The notes under the pieces: generated by a model | Told to the model about the DNA's origin: nothing | Databases searched by the model: none | Seen by the model: only the letters and a program-made list of their open reading frames with translations | NCBI GenBank assembly: GCA_921293015.1 | Contig: OV121085.1 | Coordinates: 12,487,731-12,551,730, forward strand | Direction of reading: 5' to 3' | From: Phorcus lineatus | Lineage: Eukaryota; Mollusca; Gastropoda; Trochida; Trochidae | Length of the DNA stretch: 64,000 bases | Part shown: positions 36,391 to 47,049 of the stretch, piece by piece | How positions within the stretch are numbered: the stretch's first letter is position 1 | How the letters are laid out: every line of letters begins with the position of its first letter | Program-made: the position numbers and the translations under genes

Positions 36391-36769
36391 GACCAGGCCT
36401 TACTCCAAAGAAGAGATGGTAGCTTTTCTTAAGGATATCTCGAATCTGTGTTTCTTTGCCTACTCTTCCGCAAACCTAATGACCTGCTTAGCTAGGCCTT
36501 GCCGCATTTTCCGTCCTTTTCTGTGCATGTCGCCAAGGCCAGTGCATGTCGCCAGTTATAGTTTCTGGTGCAATTTAAAGCCATGCGCGAGAAAATATTC
36601 ATAAACCTACATTCATTCAAAGATAATAATTTTGTTCATGCTCAACCCATCGCTCGAGTCTTACATCTGCTTTCCATACTCAGGTTTGACACTACAGGTA
36701 CTGTAGACATGATTTAACTTGTGCCCTTTCCTTAATCATGTAAAACTGGTAACGGGTTATGGTTTGGAA

Positions 36770-36792
36770 GGGGGGGGGGGGGGGGGGGGGGG
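36770..36792 (+). repeat. Poly-G run of 23
   Basis: An uninterrupted run of 23 guanines is able to form a G-quadruplex and is prone to length error in both sequencing and replication. Confidence 0.95.
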
Positions 36793-37004
36793 CTATACGT
36801 ATACGTGAACATTATTATTATTCACAAGGCTTAGTATGCAACTTTACACTGATTACCCTATTCATAAAGAAAGGAGGAAACGAATACATTAAATACCACA
36901 TGTGCTGCTATAAAATTTGTCATTTGTTTAATATCATTGTCTACACAGATGTTTTGGATTGTTGTTGGATGCTGTGCATGGTACGAAATTTCAACTTTTG
37001 ATAG

Positions 37005-37115
37005 CCACAACAGTGTTGCAAGATTTCTCCTTGCAATAATATCAGCAGCCGTCATAAAAGCAAAAATACTCTTGAAAGCGGCGTTAAACCCCTCATGACC
37101 TCACCTCGTCTCGTC
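37005..37115 (-). repeat. GTGA-family SINE-like fragment, minus orientation
   Basis: AAGATTTCTCCTTGCAATAATATCAGCAG and CTTGAAAGCGGCGTTAAACC are the reversed core and head of the GTGA family. The far end is missing. Confidence 0.6.
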
Positions 37116-37119
37116 ACCA

Positions 37120-38300
37120 AGTACTTAAATGTGAAAGTTTTTTTTTATTAGGGAAAAAATAACTATCTGCAATACAAAACAACTGGATGTTCTCCGAGAT
37201 GCGATGTGATAATTGATTGTTTTAGATCTTCAGTATTCTAAATTTCAAAAAGTGGAATCAAAAAGTGATTTCAGTCAATTATTATAAGGTAAAAAAGCAC
37301 TCTCGTTGAAAGAAATCTATTATCGCTGCACTATGTTAAGCATAATGAAGTGAAGCATTTTACATTTCATTTTAATGAGTTTGGGTAAAAGTGAAGAATA
37401 AATTTTTCACGTGCACATTCGTCTGTATTGAACGATTCTATTGTCATGATTTTTCAAGATGAAACAATAAGGAAAAATACTTTATATTGAATTGAAGAAC
37501 GCGAAATGTTCAGCACCTTAATATTTACCACTGACGTCTAGAAACATATGTATAAATTGGAATGTAATCGTCATTTGATTGTTTTTGTATAAAGTGATCT
37601 TGTCAATCCATCTCAAAATAGTGTCTGCATTGATGTTAGAATACGTCGATTTTCTTAATATCTGGGACAATTTAAGATGCTAAAATGCATCTTTTTTCAG
37701 GAATATGCTTTTCATTATATTAAAAGGGGCGTATCTTTTGAATCTTTAAAATGAAAACAAAATACTGATGCATATTTTTTCAATAATCCGCATCAAACGT
37801 AAAAATCCGTTAACCCTTCACAATTCACAATAATAGTCACATTATTTGTACATTATATTCAAACCATATATCAATCACATTTTCCAGTACAAGTCTATTT
37901 TACGCAATTTGTAATAGATTTTATTATTGATCTCATTTCGCATATGGTTTGTAGTAAACAGAATTATCCATATCAAGTTTTAATCTCAAATGTCAATCAG
38001 TCATTCAATATTAATACTTATGAAAACAACATTCCACTTCTTAATGTCTATTAGCCATGTAAACTTAATTCATCAACTTCGTGCATAAGATATCGAAATT
38101 GGATTCTTCATGGCGTGATTGCTAAGTATTTATGAATGAACGTTAAGAGGTACATCGTTATGTTTTCAGAAACACTAGAAGTATATACAGAGGAGAGACG
38201 TGATAATAAGAAAACATAATCATACATCCGTGTTTGTCACGTTCATTCATCACTGGTGCTCATTCTTCAAGAAGCGTCGCTACAAATTAATTCATTAAAA
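37120..38300. other. AT-rich DNA with no recognised feature
   Basis: No coding segment, RNA gene or repeat was recognised here. Confidence 0.4.
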
Positions 38301-38429
38301 AATTCAACATTGTGACTCATTGAATAAAATAATAAAAACAATTGACACATTATCTTTTGAAGAATTTTTAAATATTATCAGGTCGAAAAAATCATATAGT
38401 TTTGTTAGATAGAAAATGTTACAACACAA

Positions 38430-38960
38430 TGTCTTCATCAGTGACGAGTAGGCCTGATCCCAATGTCTGATCATGAAGTTTTGAGGGGCTCCAAATTTCA
38501 TCCAATGCTCTATTAGTGGCATATCTGGAGACAAAGATGGTCAATACATTATGGTGACATATTTCATCGTTAGGAAGTTCATCAAGACTCGGGTTGTGTG
38601 GACTAGCTATGTCCTGGTCGAGAATTGGCTTGGAACTTCGTTAGAACGTTGTATTGAAGAAACTCGTCTCTGCAGTCACACGTTGGCGAAACACATAAAG
38701 ACGTGTTCTCTGTTGGTAACTGAAGTTACCCCAACACCATGACGCTTCCTCGTCTGCAGCGTTCAGCCTCCAAGATGTTGGCTTAACGTTCATCAACCAT
38801 CGGCGTTGAAACTGGACTCTTCAAAAAACATCACTTGCTGCCACTGATGACGTCGCAAACGTTGTTGTTGTCTCGCCCACTGTCAGCTTTGTTGGCAGAG
38901 ACTTTGCGTCAGTATGAATAGACGAGAAGACGTCTACATGTTATCCATGCATCTCTCAGC
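38430..38960 (-). pseudogene. Tc1/mariner transposase relic, second copy
   Basis: Read on the minus strand, SPDMPLIEHWMKFGAP near 38530-38485 is a decayed SPDxNPIEHLW motif around the catalytic Glu. Further upstream on that strand, FFEESSFNADG and a GSVMVWG-like strand (about 38830-38730) fit the middle of the Tc1 catalytic domain in other frames. Many stops and shifts are present. It is older than the relic at 12.7-13.3 kb. Confidence 0.6.
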
Positions 38961-39239
38961 CGACGACGAAATAATGAATGATGAATGAATTCACCTTGAA
39001 TGGTTTCATCCGTCTGTGTTCCTCGTTGTTTTTGGTGTTGAAGATGAAGTACTCGGTTGTGCCAATCTTGGTATCAACCTCGGTCGTCCGGAACGTGACC
39101 ATTTTCTGTTTGGCGATACATTCAGTGACTGATTTCTCATTGTACCCAAATGTACCTATCCACGGCAGTTGCTGTTGGTCCAGTTTCTAAAATGTTAATG
39201 TTACTTCCTCATTTTTGTTGTGTTAAGCGTAGTGTTAAG

Positions 39240-42040
39240 CAATTTCCGAGTGCCATGGCTTTTAAAGGGTACACCCCGCGAAAAATGATTAACAAATTTT
39301 CTGTGAAGCAAGAAGAAATCATGCTATACATGCTCCACGCAAACAGCTGCCGCGTTTTGAGAATTTGGTCAAAAATAACCGAAAACATCATCTAAACCAT
39401 CCTAAGAGTAGTGATTAAAAAGTCCATTTAAACATTATCTCACCAGTAATAAGATTCCACTTCTTTTGATGTTGAGTCTATCTTTATGGACGGTAACTTT
39501 CCTGTAAAAATTGTGTAACGCTTTGCTTTTGTATGCATTTAAAATCTAAGCCATCTTCTTGTTTGAGTTATAATTCTAATCTTGCCTACTTCTTTTCGTT
39601 TTAGGGTTTATTACGTCAGTAATTATTTATTTATCATTTATTTATTTTAAGAGCAATAGCGTCAGGCAAAATGGTAACCCTTCAACGGCTTTCAGAATGA
39701 AGGACGAATATTCATTGCATTATAGTCAAAGCCAATGATTTAAGCTGCCTTTTCTTTTCAGAAACATTTCGGTCCCTAAACATCGCTACCAAGATAAGCA
39801 TAAGAGTAACTTTTAAGTGTTTTTTTTAAGTAAGATTGTAATTACAAAAATCATGTAATAAAAACAAATAATGATAAGGATTATGTCTTTTTTTAGATTT
39901 GGTTTTTATTCATTGATGCTTGACTTTTTTAAAGAGAGCATCTTAAATATATCTGATCATAAAGCTATACTCGGTATATTATGATTAATCTTTAGATTAA
40001 AAGTTATTTGATACCTTGTTAGGTTTTTTCTGATCGCATGCAATCTGATGAACCGGATTTTAAAATTAGTGCAGAAATAGATTTATTCCTTCTGTAGGGG
40101 ATAAAATTAAACCTTTAAGTATTGTTTTATCATGAACATTTACCTGATTGGTTGAATGACAGAAGCTCATGTCCCTAGGTAATAATGAACCTTATTGTAT
40201 AGGCATTCATGGACGGTAAGGCTCAAATGATTCAACTATATCATTGATTAGAAGCCATAACGGGTTATATTCATTGCACTTGTAAATTTCAGGTATGCTT
40301 AATATATATTTATCGTATTTTCTAACATGAAGCTCAAATGGACACATTGATAAATATTCTCAACAAAGAGTACATGTATGCCTTTGGGTTAAAATGTGTT
40401 GAAACATTTAATTGAAAGCTTATAGCATGACAACTGATGTTGCTGAAATGTTTAAGTTAGGATTTATTTTCGAAAACCGAACATAGACGAGTACAAATGA
40501 GTCAAAGGTATTTTTGCTAACTCTCCAAAGAACACTTAAGCTAAGTTGGTAATGATGAATAGGTTTGTTTAGCTATGTAATAGGACATTGAATTTCAGCT
40601 TCATAGCATTAAATTTGTAAACGAAACGTTCTTGATCACTGAACATGAATTATTGTCCTAATGTTGGGATAAGAATGCATATCAAGTAAGTTTAGTTGAA
40701 CTTAAATTCATATATATTTTTAACGCGTATTAAAGACAAATAAAACTTCCTTAATAAAATAGATAATAAAATAATGGTAAATGACAGTCATAAATATATT
40801 ATTTTTAATATGTGGGACTATCTTTAAAAGTTATAGTGTGAATCAACACAAAAACGTGTTACTTACTCTTTCCTCATAAATGGTCGTTGTTACAAGTAAC
40901 ATGACGCCATAATGTACCGTACATCACCGTGCTAATGATCATGTACCGTATAAAGCTACATCAAAACGTGTGATATTGGGTTTTTATCATTCAAGTAAAC
41001 GTTTCTATTTACACTATGCAAAAAAGCGTCTCTGGCTATATAGTCTTTCTAATAACGTTTATAACGTTTTAGTAGTAATCAACATTGATGATGTCACATT
41101 TAGCACTGATTCCGTATCATATGTTGTTTAGAAGAAGTATTGATATAACCTATTAGAGCTTATTTGCCTATCCAAATTCATCTTAATTACTTGCATGAAA
41201 TGTGTTTCCATCGCAACGTTTTTTCATTGATTCTTGAAATGTCATTTTCACAATGTTATAGCGATATCATTTCTTGTTAATTTATAAGGGACATTTGATG
41301 CTAAAACATGTCATTTTGAATAATTGCAGCATCGTTTTCATTTAGCACATAAGTATGTCAATCGATAATTATCTGTGTGTTTCAAAAAATGCTTTTTACG
41401 CAAATCCCTGTTGATGTCATACAAAAGATTTTCACTAAAAATTAGCTGAAAATTAATATGTAATTGGATCTTTAGTAGCTATGAGCTGTTACTTGGAAAA
41501 CGTCATTCGTTCTTATTGCTTTGTTGTAGATTAAACTAGAAAGTGAGATATACAGTAGGCAGAACTTTATTAAATTTCTATAGAGGTCATTGTTATGAAC
41601 TTATGATGCTTTATTCAGCCCTTGATTTGTTCATGAAATTTGGAAATTGATTTTATCTCCTTGAGACATTTAGGCCTTAAGAGGCTTTTGCAAAAGATAT
41701 TTCAACAAATTGAATTCCATCTTTTAGGGAATATATTTACATGAATTACACACTGGCTTGGTTTCACACTACATCTTACAGAAGCAGTCAAATGGAACAC
41801 TACTGCGAACTTGTGAGTAGGGAATTATTTATCTATAGAAATAAAAGTAATTTTAAGTTATCTGCAAAAAGGCTTTTTATCAACTTCTTGTGAATTTTAT
41901 TCAATAATAAAAATCATGAGGTCAAAGAATTCTAATTAAATGACAAAATCCCATGACATTGAACGTCGTAAATTTGTTTCAAAAAACATCTTTTCTATTT
42001 TGAAAATTCAATATTAGTATGGTCAAAAGAAAATTTTAAA
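39240..42040. other. AT-rich DNA with no recognised feature
   Basis: I found no recognisable domain, splice-bounded exon or repeat in this stretch. Confidence 0.4.
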
Positions 42041-42042
42041 TA

Positions 42043-42835
42043 CAGTCAGACCCCGATAATCCGAACACTTCCGTTTTTCATCAAAAACGTTCGGATAGTG
42101 AAACGTTCGGACTACTGAAACGAACCAAATCAGCCAAAGTCAGTAATTTGCAATTTATCACAAAATTCTTATGCCTTTACTAACAAAATGTCATCACTGA
42201 CCGCGGCATTTTAACTGGTCATTTCATTAATCCAAACATAAAGTGCTTCCTCTAGTTTTTGATGTTTGGCTTTTCTTGCCCTGATAAGTGAAGCAGAATC
42301 TTCAGAAATATTTAACCATTTATCTTTACTACGCCCAAATGTCCGAAATTGTGCTCTTGCCGACAGAATGTCGAAATTCCTGTCAAAAATGTTTGCCAAT
42401 GAAATCAAAACAGGCGCTTAAATCTACAAATTTCTTTTTTATCATTCTGATACGATATTTATAACTATCACACAAATCACCCACTCCAGATACACAAAGT
42501 GAGACATCTCAATTTATTACAATCACAAACTGCTGAGACGCTCAACTCCCGTGTCAATCCACTGTCATTGATGTTTACCGATTCAATCAGTGTGGTGCTC
42601 ACTTGACTAGTGGATTACCGAACGCTTTGATAAACGGCCGGAATAATGAAGCAGAAATAGCTGTAATTAACTAATCCGTTACAGCTAATTAGCGTTCGGA
42701 TACGGAGACTGAATCAACGGATTAATGAATCAACATTTAATGAGTTTATATAGAGATTAGTTTGGTTACAGTTTGCTACCGTTCGGATACTGCGAGATCC
42801 GGATTATCGGTGTCCGGATTATCGGGGTCTGACTG
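42043..42835 (-). mobile_element. pogo/Tigger element with deleted transposase, 793 bp
   Basis: Inverted ends start CAGTCAGACCCCGATAATCC, and the complement is at the right end (CGGGGTCTGACTG at 42823-42835). Each end abuts TA, the pogo/Tc1 superfamily target duplication. Between 42140 and 42420 the minus strand encodes a CENP-B/Tc5-type helix-turn-helix segment, and the rest of the transposase is missing. The element is therefore non-autonomous. It shares both ends and interior blocks with the 433 bp copy at 29.0 kb in opposite orientation. Confidence 0.85.
42140..42408 (-). pseudogene. pogo/Tigger transposase fragment, CENP-B-type DNA-binding domain
   Basis: From 42408 leftwards the frame reads WLNISEDSASLIRARKAKHQ, then KLEEALYVWINEMTS and a TAA at about 42211. 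After the stop the same frame continues AAVSDDILLVKA, a second stop, then EFCDKLQITDFG. This is the order of the CENP-B N-terminal domain found in Tigger transposases (LExALxxW...; plus LxxKAxxFaeklgixdF). Two in-frame stops and the abrupt join to the terminal-repeat sequence make it inactive. No DDE catalytic domain remains. Confidence 0.8.
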
Positions 42836-42839
42836 TACT

Positions 42840-45800
42840 ATCATTTTGACATTTTCATATTTTATCTATTTTCAACAAAAGGTATCATATAAAGCGCGAT
42901 AAACCAATACAAACTATCCTAACGAAAATATCAATAGTTCTTTAAATGATGCTTTAAAATCTGTGTCAACTCTAGATAATAAATGGAAGTTACATATTCG
43001 TTTGACTCCAACTTGTTAGACATATAGGTGTTGATAAATCAGTGACAAAACGTTGGAGCCTTACGATTACGGTGAAGTTTTAACGTTTAAATTTGGTCCC
43101 GCAAAACATAATTTGCCATTTGTCAAAGTTAAGTAGTTTGTATATTTCCAATGAGCAACCAAATTTGCTCATTGCCTGTCTATGGTAAACTGATTTTATG
43201 TTTCACGTTACATTTTGAATTCAATGGTTACTGCCAACATCAATATCAACTATCATAATTTCGGTTCTTGATGTCATAAGTTTCCTTTGACGATGGATTT
43301 TCGTTAGACGTTTTGACGTTGACGAAAAGTACTTGCTTTTAATACTTATCATTTAATGCCTATTATAAAGTTATCACAAAACCGTTGTTCCGTAATTTTA
43401 TTCAAGGCTTTTGGGTAACATAGGCTTTTTGCAGAACTTGAATTGTCAACCCTTGAGATGTACAAGGTAAGCTAATACTGGTAATGAGGAACTAACTTAA
43501 ACAATGGGTTGGCCTGAATCTGTACCGTGGCGCGTGCTTCTTGCTAAGGTCTTTCTCTATGGAACAGCATATTCCGTTTTGTTTCTGGGTATGTTGATAA
43601 ATTAAAACGATTCACTTGATATTCTTTACGGACCCTCATTTAACAAAACATGACGGTAATCGAAGATCAGTGTGGACAGAGAAGAAAAGCTGACACGACG
43701 TCTTAGATGTTTCGTCAGGCTTATCGAGAGTCAGCAGCTAGATAGGGGCCTGACGAAGAAGATGATGACGATGATGCTGCTGATGTTGCCGATGGTGATG
43801 AGACTTTAATTGCCTTTTAGGCAGATCTTGTTTGTGACAGCAAGCACATTTAAACAGTAAGCTTTCACATGAAAGAGTAGCGTTTATATTGTTTGTCATT
43901 TATCAAGTTTCAACCATTTCCTAATTACTTCATATGAAGGAATATGTACAGAAATTGATAGACCAATAAGTTAGATTGCCTTATCGGAAACCTGTTTAAC
44001 GAGTCTATATTATTCCCTCACACGTTTTTTTATCATATATAAGGGAATTACTTTCATCTGAACACATTCCTCTGAATCCCAGCCATATTGCTGACTCAGC
44101 AATATATACTTTATTTACCAGAAGGAGAAATGACTCACATGGTTAGATACAGATACGGTAACTGTAATCTTGAAAAAAATTCACAGCACGCTTTAATGAA
44201 TGGGCTTTTCGATTACAACAATTTAAGTATTGGTCAGATCAACATCCAATCAATTATCAATTGTCTCGCTGCATCAACATCCTAAAATACCATTATTTTA
44301 GCCACGGCATTTCTCGTTTGTGTAGCAAATAAAATTTCAGCTATCTTTTCGTAATCATCTGTTTTTACAATTTCATTGATTATTCTAAACTAAGTTGCTA
44401 TTTAGTTAGGGAAAATACAGTATAATTGATTTGTAGCGTAGATGCATGGGCAATATGTGCGTTTTGGGCTGCTAAGGATAACATGGGGGAAAGTTTCCTT
44501 TGATCCAAGTTAAACAAAAGGGCAGACAAGAATACTTGATAATTGGAAGTAAATGATGACATATCCACAGTGAAAGTATAATTGAAATTCGCGAAACACA
44601 ACCAGAGGCTGAGTTGTAGTTTTCTGTTCAAATATAAACTAGTAAAGTCGGTGAAACCTCGGAACAAGTCAAGACAATTAATATTACAGTAATGACATTA
44701 TTAACTGACCATGGTTTCCTGTTATATTTTTTTTCTAGAGCCGATGGTACATGCACAGCTTAGAGACCATGTCAGATGACGTCTAAACCTGCCATGGAAC
44801 CTGGCTCTCAGCTGTATCCGTCCTGGTACATTGTAATGAGAAACGATGTAACTGATTGGCCAGTGTCGGGGAAGTCCCCAACCCAGTCTACTGCATTCCG
44901 CATAACACAGAGGAAGTACAAGTCATAAATTCCTGTGCTTACCTCTTTTCAAATACAAGCACTTTTCGGGCTAGAAATTGAGAAGCCCAATTTGTTGTTA
45001 TTAGATTAGTTGAGCTTGAGCTACCTCTGTGGTTAGAGAATGAGTCTGGTTTAAAATGTATTCTCTTTGAAAAAAATAACGTCAATATCAGTAAGCAGTC
45101 AATGAGTTGAAATGAATGACATAATGAATAGCAATATGAACTAGCAACAGAGTGTACTGATTCCCGAATGTATACACGAAGACTCGAGTGGCAGTAGTAG
45201 ATCGATGTCACTTGGGTTTTAAAGCAAGAGCGTATTATTGACCACTGTCCATTTGTAACCTTCGACACTCACTGACTCACTACATTTCGTAGACTTCCTT
45301 CTTGACTTTTGCAGAAATAACGTTTTTTAAAATTATGGACCAATTAATTATAAATTGGTTTATATATTCTAAAAGCGCACACATTAATTTCTGTCACATT
45401 CTATCATAACATTGAGCAATTTTAAACGATCAAATACTTATTTTGCATTAACCAAAATAATTACTTAATCTGTCAACAGATTTAATACCATTTTGGCTGA
45501 AAGACATATACGTTTATTACATGTTAAAGTATAACAAAACCAAGTTATCCAAATAAAAAAGGTCCATGCCATTGGAGGTTGATTACGTCACCAAATTTGG
45601 TTATTTCATTACAATACAAATAAACAGCTCCAATGTTTGGTAATATTATATTTTAAACACATGTACATCTTGAGTAGAGAGAATGAGGTATAAAGATGAA
45701 TCTTGAAAATTATCATAATGGATTTTTAATCTTTAATATGCTGAGATAGAAAATACATGTTTAAGTTAAAGTGAACATGTAGTGAAAGCGTCTCCGATCT

Positions 45801-46360
45801 CCGAACGTCGTGACCTTTTTCCCCTTTCGATTTGTAAAGTCATGAAATACATGTTTGTAAAAGTAGAAAATCTGCAATAAACTACATACTTAATTTTTAC
45901 TATTTCTAGCCATGAGAACAGACATTGCATAAAGTATCATTTACAGGCTAATTTGATATATGACAGGGACTATCACACATCTCATATGTTCCATATAAAC
46001 AATCGTTTAACGAAGAAACGTGAGAAGAACACTTATCACCTCACTCGTTAATTTTACACGATTGCGCCCATGTTATTTATGACACATGTATTAGAAATCC
46101 ACTTGTATGGTTTTAGTAATGCAATATGTGGGCAGGCGGTGAGAATATATTGAAAATAGATATGTGAAGTAGATATGTTTTCATAAAAGCATTTATCATA
46201 TTCATAGAAAAATTCCTTCATTTTTTACAATGACAACTTTTTTATCGATTTATCCTCACAGTATCAGAGTGACAATCGTTAGGATATGCAAAGGTATCAA
46301 CTTATGTATCAACACATCAGGTAATGTTTCTGGCGTGGGTGGAATGGGAAGGCGGGCAAT
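42840..46360. other. Mostly featureless; one acidic-tract microsatellite
   Basis: A GAT/GAC/GCT imperfect triplet run at about 43758-43805 would encode an acidic tract (DEEDDDDD) but is bounded by stops. At 44737 a TTTTTTTCTAG acceptor-like site precedes a short open stretch without a donor. Frames at 44398-44667 and 44939-45268 on the minus strand are not recognised. Confidence 0.4.
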
Positions 46361-46542
46361 TGGCAAATGACGATGAGATTTGACTTGGGTCCAATGACTC
46401 TGGAGCAAATTGAAGGCGGACGAAAGATCTTATGTCAAAGCTTCAATTACAACAACTTTAATTCCGCTGATTCGACAACATCGAATCAGATAAATCAACA
46501 ATTTTTAACACCCGAGGACTATAGTGTGACTTACAGTTCCGT

Positions 46543-46557
46543 TATATATGTATAAAG
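46543..46557 (+). promoter_or_regulatory. Possible TATA box before the signal-peptide exon
   Basis: TATATATGTATAAAG lies about 40 bases before the ATG at 46596, which would put a start site near 46580. A 5-codon upstream frame (ATG at 46581, TAG at 46593) would then fall in a very short leader. The support is positional only. Confidence 0.3.
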
Positions 46558-46595
46558 ATTACAAGCGCTTGCACATTTCCATGTTGATGGTATAG

Positions 46596-46752
46596 ATGGG
46601 AAAGATGAAGACAGTGTGTTGGAACTGCATTTTCCTGACTCTCTGTTCTTTGAGCCTTGCTGTGGCTTGGCCATCCTTTCTATGGTCCCAGAGGCATCTA
46701 CCCTCAGCGCTAAGGCCCTCCAGGCATAGAAGCGTGACCAACTCTTTGCAAG
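46596..46752 (+). CDS. First coding exon with a signal peptide (secreted or membrane protein)
   Basis: ATG at 46596 opens 52 codons ending in CAA G|GTATGT, a near-consensus donor in phase 1 at 46752/46753. The product starts MGKMK, has a hydrophobic core (CIFLTLCSLSLAVA) and a good signal-peptidase site after AVA, before WPSFLWSQRHLPSALRP. Base composition is clearly richer in G+C than the flanks. Phase-1 exits after signal peptides are common in extracellular multi-domain genes. Two continuations are possible. One is an exon at 47000-47043, giving a 66-residue secreted peptide. The other is later phase-1 exons, perhaps those from 59294. The mature part is rich in Arg, Ser, Leu and Pro and I do not recognise it. 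Confidence 0.65.
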
Positions 46753-46999
46753 GTATGTTAAATTACCTTTAAATGAGTAATGTTAGAAATGGAATTTTAA
46801 ATTGAAAGAAGATTACGCGTTAAGACTTTGGAACTTTCAAGAGAAGTGTTAGTTTAATCAACGAATTTTCTTACCATTGTGCTGTTGTCAATTTATGACA
46901 CACTCATTTTTCTTCAAATTGTGAATAGATAGTAATATTATATTGAATACATTTTCAATGTCATTAATAAGTTTGTAACTGCTTTTCATCTGTCTTTAG

Positions 47000-47043
47000 G
47001 TTTGATAGTGTTAACCACACGGCAACTTCGAAGTCCAGTTTGA
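47000..47043 (+). CDS. Candidate terminal exon for the signal-peptide gene
   Basis: The acceptor TTTTCATCTGTCTTTAG|G ends at 46999. Entering in phase 1 it adds GLIVLTTRQLRSPV and then TGA at 47041-47043. This would make a 66-residue secreted product with an intron of only 247 bases. No AATAAA follows closely, so chance is a real alternative. Confidence 0.3.
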
Positions 47044-47049
47044 AAGATA

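Noticed and set aside
43758..43828. Acidic C-terminal tail (DEEDDDDD...) of a protein
   Set aside because: A stop lies just upstream in frame and the stretch is an imperfect GAT-type triplet repeat.
44939..45268. 109-codon minus-strand frame with a GTAAGC donor near its end
   Set aside because: Frames of this length are expected by chance here, no domain is recognised and no acceptor or start context supports it.
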